Assembly: GCA_963738325.1 (NCBI GenBank)
Contig: CAVTWD010000008.1
Location: 186,001-250,000 of the forward strand
Direction of reading: 5' to 3'
DNA length: 64,000 nt
From: CAVTWD01 sp963738325
Lineage (GTDB): Bacteria; Actinomycetota; Acidimicrobiia; Acidimicrobiales; Ilumatobacteraceae
Shown: positions 44,347 to 53,691 of the stretch, piece by piece
Position numbering within the stretch: position 1 is the first letter of the stretch
How the letters are laid out: each line of letters opens with the position of its first letter
The notes under the pieces: generated by a model
What the model saw: only the letters and a program-made list of their open reading frames with translations
The model's database searches: none
Told to the model about the DNA's origin: nothing
Program-made: the position numbers and the translations under genes

Positions 44347-45453
44347 TCATCCCCCGTGGCCGGCCGTCCAGGCGAGCAACGCGACGTCCTGCGGGCCGAA
44401 GGCGAGCTCGGCGAGGTCGGCGAGCACCCGGCCTTCCTCGGTCGGCGTGTCCGGGCCGGGCTGAAGGGCGGGCCGGCTCCGGTGGAGGAACAACAACTCA
44501 TGCCGTGCGAAGCCCGTCTCGCTCGCCAGCACGGTGAGGAGCTCGGGTGGCACCGGGCGTTGGTGGGTGGGGTCGAGCCAGAAGTTCGCCGTTCCGACTT
44601 GGAGGTTGCGGCAGTTGGGCGTCTCGGCGATGAACAACCCGCCCGGCACGAGGATCCGCTCGATCTCGACGAACAGCTCGACCAACGACGCGAAGGGCAA
44701 GTGCTCGACGACTTGGAACATGGTCACAGCGCCGAGCGAAGCGGCATCGAGCCCGGCCACGTGGGTGAGCAGGTCGCCCAATCGGACGTCGAGATGCTTG
44801 GCCATCGCGTCGGCCACCATCGCCGGGTTGTCGTCGATGCCGTACGCGGGGATCCCGGCCTCGCGGCAGATGTCGAGCCACTCGCCCCGCCCGGCACCGA
44901 GATCCACGAGTGGATGCTGGGCGTCGCACGACTCGACGTACTCGACGTACGTCCTCTGGTACTCCGCGATCAGCTCGGGCGCACCACGCAGCACATCCTC
45001 GAGCGCGATGTAGAGGTTCGGAGGCACTGGCCGTCCGGTCGCGCCGGCTCGTGCGGGTCCCTCCTGAAGAGGTGCCTCGCGGCGACCGCGCGACGGTGTG
45101 GGTCCCGATTCCAGGGTCCGCTCGGCCCGCACGACCCGCCGGCCGAGGTTCGTCACGTCCCCCTGCGCTGCGGCTACTTGACCCGTCAGTTCGCTCACCC
45201 GACCGCTCGTCTCGGCCGTGGACGCCTGGAGGCCGGCCGCGACCGCCTGAAGCTCCGCGGCGCGAACCTGCAACGCCTGCAGCTCGGCGCTCGACGCCCG
45301 GGCCCGCTCGTCGCTCACGGCGGCCAGCTCGTCGACCCGCTTCCGCAACGAGTCCACCTGGTGGTGGAGCGCCTCGAGCTGGTCAGCCAGTCGGTCGATG
45401 TTGGCATAGAGACGGGTGACCGGGGGGACCCTGCGGGCGAGCCGCTTGAGCAT
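44347..45453 (-). CDS. SAM methyltransferase with a long N-terminal coiled coil
   Basis: A 368-residue protein. Residues about 10-115 form a continuous heptad-rich coiled coil (RLADQLEALHHQVDSLRKRV, QALQVRAAELQAVAAGLQAS). A short basic/proline linker follows, then a class I methyltransferase: LVDLGAGRGEWLDICREAG (SAM site), IDDNPAMVADAM, VTMFQVVEHLPFASLVELF, PGGLFIAETPN. ATG 45453 (MLKRLARRVPPVTRL) is chosen because the upstream extension is not protein-like. It is divergent from Wzm/Wzt. The layout recalls WbdD, the coiled-coil methyl-terminator and length ruler of ABC-exported O antigens (inference). Confidence 0.85.
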   Translation of the reverse strand: MLKRLARRVPPVTRLYANIDRLADQLEALHHQVDSLRKRVDELAAVSDERARASSAELQALQVRAAELQAVAAGLQASTAETSGRVSELTGQVAAAQGDVTNLGRRVVRAERTLESGPTPSRGRREAPLQEGPARAGATGRPVPPNLYIALEDVLRGAPELIAEYQRTYVEYVESCDAQHPLVDLGAGRGEWLDICREAGIPAYGIDDNPAMVADAMAKHLDVRLGDLLTHVAGLDAASLGAVTMFQVVEHLPFASLVELFVEIERILVPGGLFIAETPNCRNLQVGTANFWLDPTHQRPVPPELLTVLASETGFARHELLFLHRSRPALQPGPDTPTEEGRVLADLAELAFGPQDVALLAWTAGHGG

Positions 45454-45541
45454 TCGATCCACTCTAGGAGGACGCGGTCGCCGGCTTGTCGCGGGTGACG
45501 GCCACAACACGACTGCATCCCCTGGCTGGGGCGGCGCACCG

Positions 45542-45547
45542 TAGAGT
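45542..45547 (+). promoter_or_regulatory. Possible -10 box (TAGAGT) upstream of wzm
   Basis: TAGAGT ends 10 nt before ATG 45558 in the 104-bp divergent gap. The transcript would have at most a few leader bases. Confidence 0.3.
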
Positions 45548-45557
45548 GTCATCGAGC

Positions 45558-46484
45558 ATGGACGGCATCCGCCCGGCCCCGGGCGCCCTCGACACCGTGG
45601 ACGCGGGACTCTCGGTCGTGGCTCCGCATCGTTCGATGGCGGAGCGGCTGCGACTGATCTGGCGCTACCGCGAGCTGCTCTCCACGCTCGTCCGCAAGGA
45701 CCTGAAGGTGCGCTACAAGGGCTCCACCCTCGGCTTTGCGTGGAGCATGCTGAACCCGCTCCTCTACCTCGTCGTCTACTGGCTGGTGTTCGAGGTGATC
45801 CTCCACAGCGGGATCCCCGACTTCCCCATCTGGCTCCTCGCCGGCCTTCTCCCGTGGACGCTGTTCTCGACGTCGCTCACGCAGTCGACGACCTCGATCA
45901 CGCTCAATGGCTCTCTCGTGAAGAAGGTGTACTTCCCGCGCGAGATCCTGCCGATGGCCACGATCGGGGCGGCCCTCGTGCACTACGTGCTGCAGACGGG
46001 GGTGCTCGTGGCCGTGCTGATCGCGCTCCGGTGGTCCGTCGATCCCGCTTACGTCTGGCTCGTGCTGCCAGCGCTCCTCGTGATGTTGTTGCTGTCGACC
46101 GCGCTCGCCCTGCTCGTCGCCGCCTTCAACGTCCGCTTGCGCGACACGCAGCACCTGCTCGAGCTCGTGCTGCTGGCGTGGTTCTGGGCGACCCCGATCG
46201 TCTACACCTACATGCTGCTCGCCGAGCGCCTCGGCCAGTGGAGCTGGGCGCTGCAGCTCAATCCCATGACGCCGATCGTCGTGGCCTACCAGCGCGCCAT
46301 CTACGGCCAGGTGTACGGCGCGGTGCAGCCTGACGGCTCCCGCGTCGAGCTCCTCCCCCACGACGCCAGCCAGCTCTGGTATCTCCGCAACCTCGCCATC
46401 GTCGGCATCGCGGCGTCGATCCTCGTCGTTCTCGCCTTCAAGGTCTTCGACCGCTACGAGGGCACCTTCGCCGAGGAGATCTGA
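45558..46484 (+). CDS. wzm: ABC-2 polysaccharide export permease
   Basis: A 308-residue membrane component with six helices after a cytoplasmic amphipathic N-terminus (RLRLIWRYRELLSTLVRKDL, then KVRYKGSTLGFAWSMLNPLL, the hallmark of Wzm/TagG). The ATG at 45558 gives MDGIRPAPGALDTVDAG; a GTG at 45486 would add 24 residues. It exports a lipid-linked glycan together with the ATPase encoded next, 17 bp downstream. Polysaccharide class unknown. Confidence 0.95.
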   Translation: MDGIRPAPGALDTVDAGLSVVAPHRSMAERLRLIWRYRELLSTLVRKDLKVRYKGSTLGFAWSMLNPLLYLVVYWLVFEVILHSGIPDFPIWLLAGLLPWTLFSTSLTQSTTSITLNGSLVKKVYFPREILPMATIGAALVHYVLQTGVLVAVLIALRWSVDPAYVWLVLPALLVMLLLSTALALLVAAFNVRLRDTQHLLELVLLAWFWATPIVYTYMLLAERLGQWSWALQLNPMTPIVVAYQRAIYGQVYGAVQPDGSRVELLPHDASQLWYLRNLAIVGIAASILVVLAFKVFDRYEGTFAEEI

Positions 46485-46501
46485 TCCGCGTCGCCATCGA
46501 C

Positions 46502-47813
46502 GTGGCGGGTATCTCGAAGAGCTTCCGCATCGACGCCGACCGCGTCCCCTCCCTGAAGGAGCGCGTGGTTCGGCGCCGGAGGGCGCCCGCCCGCACCTTC
46601 TGGGCCTTGCGTGACATCAACCTCGAGCTCGAAGAGGGACTCACCATCGGCCTCATGGGTCACAACGGCTCGGGCAAGTCGACGCTCCTCAAGCTCATCG
46701 GGGGCATCCTCCACCCGACGTCGGGCAGCATCTCGGTCGCGGCCGCGTGGCGTCACTGCTGGAGCTCGGCGCCGGCTTCCATCCCGAGCTCACGGGTCGC
46801 GAGAACGTGTTCCTCAACGGGGCGATCCTCGGGCTCTCGCAGAAGGAGCTGCGCCGCCGCTTCGAGGAGATCGTCGAGTTCGCCGAGCTCGAGGACTTCA
46901 TCGACACCCAGGTGCGGAGCTACTCGTCGGGCATGCAGGCCCGCCTCGGCTTCGCGGTGGCCGTCAACGTCGACCCCGACATCTTGCTCATCGACGAAGT
47001 CCTCGCCGTCGGTGACGAGAACTTCCAGCGCAAGTGCCAAGAGAGGATCCACTCCCTGCAGCGGGACGGCCGCACGATCGTGATCGTGTCGCACGCCACC
47101 GACGAGCTGCGGCGCATCTGCGACACCATCGCGGTGCTGGATCATGGACGACTCGTCACCTACGGGCAACCCGGCGACTCGATCAGGATCTTCCGCGAGC
47201 ACATGTTCGCCGACCAGCGCGAACGGGCGGCCGTGATCGAGGCCCGCCATCGCGAGCAGGAAGCCGAGACGACAGCCGCCGCGGGCGAAGTCCCGGCCGA
47301 GCCGGCCGTCCAGGCGGTTCCCGCCGGCCCGGTCCGCCTCAAGGAGAGCCCGCTCAAGATCACCAGCATCGAGCTGGAGCACGCCCACTCGGCCGACCGG
47401 GCCTACGTCCATCCGAACGAACCCCTCGTCATCCGCATCGGCTACGAGGCCTCGGCTCCCGTCGAAGACGTGATGGTCGGCATCGCCATCTACGACAACG
47501 CCGACGGCCGCCACCTCTTCGGGATCAACACCCAGTTGATCGGCATGGAGCTCCCCACGCTCGTGGGTCCGGGCGAGGTCTTCTACGAGCTGGAGGCGGT
47601 CCCTCTGCTCGATGGGACCTATCCCATCGTCGTCGAAATTCTCGACACGCGACGGCGGCACCGTCTACGACCGGAGCGAACAGGAGCACTGGATCGAAGT
47701 GATGAACCCCGACCGGCACCGTGGGCACCGTCGCCTTCGACGTGCTGGTCAAGCTGTCGGCCACCCGGCCGCCCACACCAGCCTCGCTCAGCGAGCCAAC
47801 CTCGAATCCGTAG
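46502..47813 (+). pseudogene. wzt: Polysaccharide export ATPase with C-terminal Wzt-type domain; apparent frameshifts
   Basis: ATPase of the Wzm/Wzt exporter. GTG 46502 (MAGISKSFRIDADRVPSLKE), Walker A GHNGSGKST, LKLIGGILHPTSGSI. One base seems lost near 46740 (GGG reduced to GG); the other frame resumes VASLLELGAGFHPELTGREN, SYSSGMQARLGFAVAV (signature), DILLIDEVLAVGD (Walker B) and SHATDELR. A C-terminal carbohydrate-binding-type domain follows (LKITSIELEHAHSADRAYVH to VFYELEAVPLLDGTYPIVVE). Two more one-base shifts near 47648 and 47720 are needed to reach the stop at 47813. Restored length is about 436 aa. Motifs are complete, so sequence error is favoured. Confidence 0.85.
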
Positions 47814-47820
47814 GCGCGGC

Positions 47821-49722
47821 GTGCACGAACCCACCGGCGGCGACGCTCCCGAGCTGCTCGAGACCCCGGCCGCTGAGCCCACCGACAGCTGGCGCTGGCG
47901 ACAGCTCACGGCGGAGCTGCGAGCCGCCGAGCTCGAGCACGACATCGTCTCTGCTCGCAAGCGGCTCTCGATCGCCCGCAACGGCCTCTCGTGGCGACTG
48001 ACGAAGCCGTTGCGCGTCGTACGCGTCGCTCCCCAGCGAGCCCGAAGCTTTGTCGAGCGCGTCGAGGCGCAAGCGATGCGGAGCCCCACCGCTCGCCGGT
48101 TGGAGCGTTGGTCACGGACGCGAGGGGCTGGCTTGCCCTCTCCGCGACGCGCTACGGCCGCACCGGCCCTCGAAGGGCCCGGCCCGAGCCCGGCGCTGGC
48201 GGCGGTCAGCCAGCGACCAGCGGCCTCGCCCCTGGAACTCGCCATTGCCACGCGCCTCGCCACCGCGGCCGCTCTGCTGCGGGGCAAGGAGCCAGAGCCG
48301 AGCACCGATCTCGCCTCGGCGATGCTGGATCTCGAAGACGCGCTCGCGGCGGCTCAGGGCTCGGCCTGCGCCACCGCGTGGCTGTGCTCGGTGGCGGTGC
48401 GGGCGGCCTGGCCCACCGCCCAGCAGGTGGAGGAGTTGGCCACCGGGCTGCTCCTCGAAGGTCCTGCCGTCGTCAGCGCCGCACTCTGGCACGAGATCCA
48501 GCAGCAGTTCCGGAGCGGTTGTGCCTGCTCGTGGCGCCTCCGCGTGGTGGGCGGCGGGGGCGTCGTCGTCGACGTGAACCACACCGCCAGCCACGACCTG
48601 CACACAGGCATCCAGCGGGTGGTGCGAGAAACGGTCGAGCGGTGGCGACGCGACCACGAGCTCACGCTCTACGCGTGGGACTGGACCCGCGGCGCACCGG
48701 TGCCGCTCGACGACGAGGAGATCGACCACTTCGTCGCGTGGCGCGCCCGCGTCAACTCAGGCGGTTCGCCGCTGCCTCGCTCCCCCGTCGAGCACGGCAG
48801 CGAAGTGATCGTGCCGTGGGGAGCCACCGTCGTCATCCCTGAGCTGTTCGGGGAGGCCACGCGGACCGAGCGCTACCGGGGGCTGACCGCGGCCGGCATC
48901 GCCAGCCGCGTCGCGGCGATCGGCTACGACATGATCCCGGTCACCATCGCCGAGACCGTCATGCCCGGCATGTCCGCGCACTTCGCTGATTACCTCGGCG
49001 CCATCCGCGGCATCGATCGCATCTCCGCCATCTCGCAGTCGACGGCCGGCGAGCTCCGCGGCTTCACCGGGATGCTCGCCGCTCAAGGCGAGCGAGGCCC
49101 GGAGGTCATCGGGTGCCTGCTGGCCACCGAAGCCCCGCCGCTGCCCGAGAATGCGACGACGCGCCTGGCCGCGACGTTCGGGCTCGGGCGTCGACCACTG
49201 GTGCTCGTGGTCGGTAGCCACGAGCCGCGCAAGAACCATGTCGCGGTGCTCGTCGCTGCCGAACGACTGTGGCGCGAGGGTCATTCGTTCGATCTGCTCT
49301 TCATCGGTGGGTCGGGTTGGAAGGGCGAGTCCTTCGACGAGCTGGTGGACGAGCTGCGCGACCGCGGCCGACCCATCACCATCATCAAGTCCGCGGCCGA
49401 GGAGACACTGTGGGCCGCCTACCGGTTGGCTCGGTTCACGGTGTTCCCGTCGCTCGCCGAGGGTTACGGGCTCCCCGTCGCCGAGTCGCTGGTGTCGGGG
49501 ACGCCGGTCATCACGTCCCGATTCGGCAGCATGGAGGAGATCGCCCAGGGAGGCGGCACCCTCAGCGTTGACCCCCACGACCGCGGCGAGCTGGAAGCGG
49601 CGATGCGCAAGCTCCTCCTCGGCGACGGTCTGGACGACCTGCGGGCGGCGGCCCGAGCGCGCCGCTGGATCACGTGGGACGAGTACGCGGCCAGCACCTG
49701 GGAGTACCTCGTTGGCGACTGA
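47821..49722 (+). CDS. Two-part glycosyltransferase (GT-B, GT4-like C-terminus), first of a tandem pair
   Basis: A 633-residue protein. The N-terminus has a predicted coiled coil (LRAAELEHDIVSARKRLSIA) and NGLSWRLTKPLRVVR, a motif common in multi-domain polysaccharide glycosyltransferases, then a helical region. The C-terminal half is GT-B: VVDVNHTASHDLHTGIQRVV, GYDMIPVTIAETVMPGM, the GT4-like VLVVGSHEPRKNHVAVLVAA, and FPSLAEGYGLPVAESLVSG with the nucleotide-binding glutamate. It begins at GTG 47821, 7 bp after wzt. Donor and acceptor unknown; mannose or rhamnose donors are plausible given gmd. Confidence 0.88.
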   Translation: MHEPTGGDAPELLETPAAEPTDSWRWRQLTAELRAAELEHDIVSARKRLSIARNGLSWRLTKPLRVVRVAPQRARSFVERVEAQAMRSPTARRLERWSRTRGAGLPSPRRATAAPALEGPGPSPALAAVSQRPAASPLELAIATRLATAAALLRGKEPEPSTDLASAMLDLEDALAAAQGSACATAWLCSVAVRAAWPTAQQVEELATGLLLEGPAVVSAALWHEIQQQFRSGCACSWRLRVVGGGGVVVDVNHTASHDLHTGIQRVVRETVERWRRDHELTLYAWDWTRGAPVPLDDEEIDHFVAWRARVNSGGSPLPRSPVEHGSEVIVPWGATVVIPELFGEATRTERYRGLTAAGIASRVAAIGYDMIPVTIAETVMPGMSAHFADYLGAIRGIDRISAISQSTAGELRGFTGMLAAQGERGPEVIGCLLATEAPPLPENATTRLAATFGLGRRPLVLVVGSHEPRKNHVAVLVAAERLWREGHSFDLLFIGGSGWKGESFDELVDELRDRGRPITIIKSAAEETLWAAYRLARFTVFPSLAEGYGLPVAESLVSGTPVITSRFGSMEEIAQGGGTLSVDPHDRGELEAAMRKLLLGDGLDDLRAAARARRWITWDEYAASTWEYLVGD

Positions 49723-51486
49723 CGGCATCCCGGCCGACGAGCTCTCGGCGAGGGCGCGGGCCCTCGCGACCGCCGAACGGCTGCCGGTGCTCGAGCGCGA
49801 GGCCGACCGCGCGCAACGCGAGTTGGAGGCGACGTATCGCACCCTTTCCTGGCGCGTCGCGGCTCCGCTGCGGCGCGCTCGTCAGCAAGTGGCGCGAGTG
49901 CGCCCACTGCTCGCCCGCCTCGACGCGAAAGTGGCACGGACGCCGATCACCCCTCGACTCGGCCTGCCCGCGTCCGAACACCGTCCGGCGTCGCGAGCCC
50001 CCACCGGATCGCTCGAAGAGCCCGACCGCGCCAGCGCGTTCGCCGACCGACTCGTGTCGGTGTGCCACGCCCTCGCCCCCGACACGGGGATCGAGCGGCC
50101 CCTGCACCGGTTCTCCGAGCTGGCCGCCTCGCTGCCTTCGCTGACCGCGGCATGGCTCGGCTGGGTGGCGGCGCGGGCGGACTACCCCACCGAGACTCAG
50201 CTCGAGCGGGCCGCGCTCCGCGTCGAGCTCGGGGGGATCGAGGCCCTCGCCGGCTGGATGGCCGAAGACGTCGCCGCTCAGGAGCGGTCACGAGGGGCGC
50301 CCGCTCGCCGGTTGCGTCTCGCTCACGACGCTGTGCTCATCGATGTGACAATGACGGCCACACAGGACGTGCACACCGGGGTCCAGCGCGTCGTGCGGGA
50401 GGTGGGCGAGCGGTGGTTGCGCCGCCCGGACGTCTCCTTGGTGTCCTGGGACGCGGATCTCCAAGCCCCTCGGGCGATCGTGGGCGCGGAGGTGGATTAC
50501 TTCCTGTCCTGGCGCGACCGCACCGACAAGCCGCCCCGCGTTCGCGCCCCGGTGACGGAAGCGGACGACGTGCTGTTGCCCTGGAAGGCAACCGTCGTGA
50601 TCCCCGAGATCGCCATCGAACCTGCCCGCATCGAGCGGCTCCGCGCCCTCGGCCGCGCCGGCGTGCTCGAGCGGCTCTCGTTGATCGGCCACGACATGAT
50701 CCCGATCACGCTGCCCGAGAGCGTCACGCCGGGGATGTCGGCGCAGTTCGCGGAGTTCCTCGGTGTCGTGAAGTTGGCGAGCCGGGTGAGCACGAACAGC
50801 GAGACGACGGCGGCGAGCTTCGGCGGGTTCTGCGCCACGCTGACCTCCCAGGGCATCCGCGGCCCGCTGGTCCAGGCCCAGCCGCTGCCCACCGAGGCAG
50901 TGGCGGTCACCCCCGAGGTCATCGAGCGGGCTCGTCGAGAGCTCGGCCTCGACGAGGTGCCCATGGTCCTCGTGGTCGGCAGCCACGAGCCCCGCAAGAA
51001 CCATGTGGCCGTGCTCCTGGCGGCGGAGCGCCTGTGGCGGGCCGGCGGTCGCTTCCACGTCGTCTTCGTCGGCGGGGCGGGCTGGAAAGGCGAGCAGTTC
51101 GAAGCGGTGGTCGCGCGCCTGCGGGCGAAGGACCGGCCCATCCAGGTGATCCGCCGCGGCGACGAAGGTCTGCTCTGGGCGTCCTACCGGTTGGCCCGCT
51201 TCACGGTGTTCCCCTCGTTGGCCGAAGGGTTCGGACTCCCCGTCGCCGAGTCGCTGAGTTGCGGCACTCCGGTCATCACCTCCAACTTCGGCAGCATGGC
51301 CGAGATCGGCGCAGGCGGAGGCGCGCTGCTCATCGATCCCGCGAGCTGCTCGCGCTGGAGGAGGCGATGGCGTCGCTCCTGGCCGACGACGGACCCCTCC
51401 AGCACCTCCGCGAGCAAGCGGCGAGGCGAACGTGGAAGACGTGGGACGTCTACGCCGAGGAGACCTGGCGCCATCTCGTCGAGTAA
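49712..51486 (+). pseudogene. Homologous GT-B glycosyltransferase, second of the pair; one frameshift near the 3' end
   Basis: Same architecture as its neighbour: N-terminal coil with ATYRTLSWRVAAPLRRARQQ, a helical middle, then DVTMTATQDVHTGVQRVVRE, GHDMIPITLPESVTPGMSAQ, VLVVGSHEPRKNHVAVLLAA and FPSLAEGFGLPVAESLSCG. Start TTG 49712 overlaps the first gene by 11 bp. Near 51340 one base appears missing; the alternative frame gives RELLALEEAMASLLADDGPL and the expected end ETWRHLVE. Restored length is about 590 aa. Likely a tandem duplicate adding consecutive sugars. Confidence 0.85.
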
Positions 51487-51511
51487 GGCGCGGCAGAAGG
51501 AGCGCCGTGCC
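51487..51511. terminator. Possible hairpin between convergent glycosyltransferase genes
   Basis: Arms GGCGCGGC (51487-51494) and GCCGTGCC (51504-51511) pair with one mismatch right after the stop. No T-tract. Confidence 0.35.
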
Positions 51512-51514
51512 GGG

Positions 51515-52834
51515 TCAGGCCGCCGCCAGGCAAGCGGCGCGACGCGGCGTCGGAGCTCCGCGAGATGCCAAGCCCACGATCGTGGTGGCGAGCAGCGCCA
51601 GCCACGGGAACACGGCGATGAAGCTCTCCAGCGGGGTGAACGGTCCGGCTCTGGCCCTGTCCCAGGCCCAGGGGAGCGCGTCGGCCCACCGGCTGTAAAC
51701 CGTCAGCAGCAATACGCCACCGGACACGTTGTAGGCGAGGCCGGCCCAGACGTCGACCAACATGGCAGGCGCGGCCGCCCATGCCAGGTACTGCGTCGCC
51801 GTAGCCGTGCTGAGCAGGAGCACCATGACCAGCGACAGGCCGAATGCGCAGATGGTGGAGGCCGGGCGGCGCCACGCGAGCACCAGGGGCACGAGCGCGC
51901 TGAGCAGGACGCAGACGAACCGGCCGGGGCCGTGGACTGCGTCCTGCCACGACTGTGGCAGACCAGCCGCGTGCATGAACTCGACAAGGCCCCAACCGGG
52001 CGAAATGTACCCGCGGTACTCGAGGACCTCGTGTCTGAACGGAGTCCATTGACGCACGACCACCGGTCCCCACAAGAGGGCCATGAGAGCGGCGCCCCCG
52101 CCCAGGAAACCCAGGAGCCGCCGCTTCCCCGAGCGTGCCGCGAGCAGCAGCAGAACCGGCAGCGTGACGACGGGAACCAGCTTGATGCTGATGGCGGCCG
52201 CGAAGCTGACGCCGGCGAGCACACTCGAATGCCCCCGCACCAAGAGGTAGACGCTGAGCATGGCGAACATCACGAAGATCGGGTCGGTATTGCCGTGGAA
52301 ACCCGAGACGGTCAGAAGCACGGGGCTGGCGGCCACGATCACCCCGGCGAGCGTCGCCTCCTTCAGCGGGCGCGTGGTGCGGACCAGCTCGAAGACGAGC
52401 ATGCAGGTGACGACGTCGGCCAGGGTGGCCGGCGCCCGGATCAGGAAGTGGAACGGCAGACCTCGTTCGCTCAGCCAGTTCAGGAGGTCCAACAGCCATC
52501 CCGTCAACGGCGGATGGTCGTACGGGGAGGCGATGACCTTGTGCGCATAGATGTCGATCGGGCCGTAGAAGCCGATGTTCTTCGCGAAGGCCTGGAAGCT
52601 GAACACGTCGTTGGTGCCGGCGGTGACGGCGGCCATGAAGAGCTTCAGCGCCGTGAACACGGCGGCAACCGCAAGGACCAGGAGCCGGCACCGGACGACG
52701 GCAAGCCTGGGCGGCACGGCCCGCCTCGGGGCGGCGATGTCGCTCCGGCCGGTACGGCGCGAGTCGCGATCAGTGTCGGCGACCCGCAACTCGGCGGACG
52801 GCTCGGCCACGCCTGGCCCGCCGGGCGCGCTCAC
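51515..52834 (-). CDS. GT-C-type membrane glycosyltransferase (mannosyltransferase-like)
   Basis: A 439-residue protein with about 10-11 transmembrane helices. After a hydrophilic N-terminus (SAPGGPGVAEPSAELRVADT) the first helix is followed by a loop with the YDHPPLTGWLLDLLNWL segment, a GT-C-like acidic/histidine loop, then helices rich in Leu/Val/Ala. Predicted to use polyprenyl-phosphate sugars on the outer face. GTG 52834 overlaps the upstream methyltransferase stop (GTGA). Its first 24 codons resemble those of that upstream gene. Confidence 0.83.
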   Translation of the reverse strand: MSAPGGPGVAEPSAELRVADTDRDSRRTGRSDIAAPRRAVPPRLAVVRCRLLVLAVAAVFTALKLFMAAVTAGTNDVFSFQAFAKNIGFYGPIDIYAHKVIASPYDHPPLTGWLLDLLNWLSERGLPFHFLIRAPATLADVVTCMLVFELVRTTRPLKEATLAGVIVAASPVLLTVSGFHGNTDPIFVMFAMLSVYLLVRGHSSVLAGVSFAAAISIKLVPVVTLPVLLLLAARSGKRRLLGFLGGGAALMALLWGPVVVRQWTPFRHEVLEYRGYISPGWGLVEFMHAAGLPQSWQDAVHGPGRFVCVLLSALVPLVLAWRRPASTICAFGLSLVMVLLLSTATATQYLAWAAAPAMLVDVWAGLAYNVSGGVLLLTVYSRWADALPWAWDRARAGPFTPLESFIAVFPWLALLATTIVGLASRGAPTPRRAACLAAA

Positions 52835-53691
52835 CGTCGCAGCCAGCGGCGGACGCGCCCCTCGGGCGCGCCGACGGCAGGAACCGTGTCGTCCGCGGTG
52901 GCCTCCCGTGCCCGCCGGCCGTAGATCATCACGCCGTGGCAGCCGCCGTGATCGGTGTGCTCGACCTTCACCGTCCCGACCCCGTTGGTGAAGAGGATCC
53001 AGAAGATCCGGTTGAGGTCGTAGTCGTACATAGACATGCCGCCCACCCCGACTTCGGGCGCCATGGTCAGCAGTTCGACGACCTCGCCGTCGTAGCGGTA
53101 GTCGCCGAGATCTCGGTGCACCTCGCCCGTGTGGCGCTGGTCCCGGAAGAAGGTGACCTGCACACTCACGAAGCCGCCGGGCCGCAACAACTGGACCAGT
53201 TCTTCGAACAGCACCGTGCCGCGGGCGGGCGGAATGTGTTGGAAGACGATCAGAGAGTTGATCCAATCGACCCCGCCGCCGGCCGGCAACGTCGTGGCCC
53301 ATTCGGTGTTCTGGATCCCCAGGTCGCGGGCGCGTTGGCGCGCCACCTCGAGCATCGGTTCCGCGACGTCCACACCGATCACACGGTTCGCGTGATCGGC
53401 CATGGCGAACACGAGCCGGCCCACCCCGCAACCGAAGTCGACGGCCACCTCGGGGGCGAAGTCGGGGTCGAAGGCGCGCAGGATCTCGACCGTGCGGGCG
53501 ACGTCGGCCCGGCCCGTCTCGTAGAACTCCTCGACGACCTCAGGGGTGAGGTTGGCCGTCAGGTACCGGTTGTTCGTGAGCACGCCGAAGTACGGATCAT
53601 GCTCGCTGATGATCCGCCAGTCGCGGTCGGTGTCCCGGGCCGGACGCCCGGCGGGCGGCTCGGCCACGCCAGGCGCTCCGGGTGCGCTCAC
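52831..53691 (-). CDS. Class I SAM-dependent methyltransferase
   Basis: A 286-residue protein. SAM site VAVDFGCGVGRLVFAMADHA, acidic DVAEPMLEVARQRARDL, and the later VDWINSLIVFQHIPP and RPGGFVSVQVTFFRD typical of class I methyltransferases. The start VSAPGAPGVAEPPAG is an extra N-terminal arm resembling that of the following GT-C gene. GTG 53691 overlaps the gmd stop (GTGA). Probably methylates a sugar or a lipid-linked intermediate (inference from the locus). Confidence 0.85.
   Translation of the reverse strand: MSAPGAPGVAEPPAGRPARDTDRDWRIISEHDPYFGVLTNNRYLTANLTPEVVEEFYETGRADVARTVEILRAFDPDFAPEVAVDFGCGVGRLVFAMADHANRVIGVDVAEPMLEVARQRARDLGIQNTEWATTLPAGGGVDWINSLIVFQHIPPARGTVLFEELVQLLRPGGFVSVQVTFFRDQRHTGEVHRDLGDYRYDGEVVELLTMAPEVGVGGMSMYDYDLNRIFWILFTNGVGTVKVEHTDHGGCHGVMIYGRRAREATADDTVPAVGAPEGRVRRWLRR

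Noticed and set aside
49464..51184. Minus-strand ORFs within the glycosyltransferase pair
   Set aside because: Shadows of the two plus-strand genes, with no start signals.
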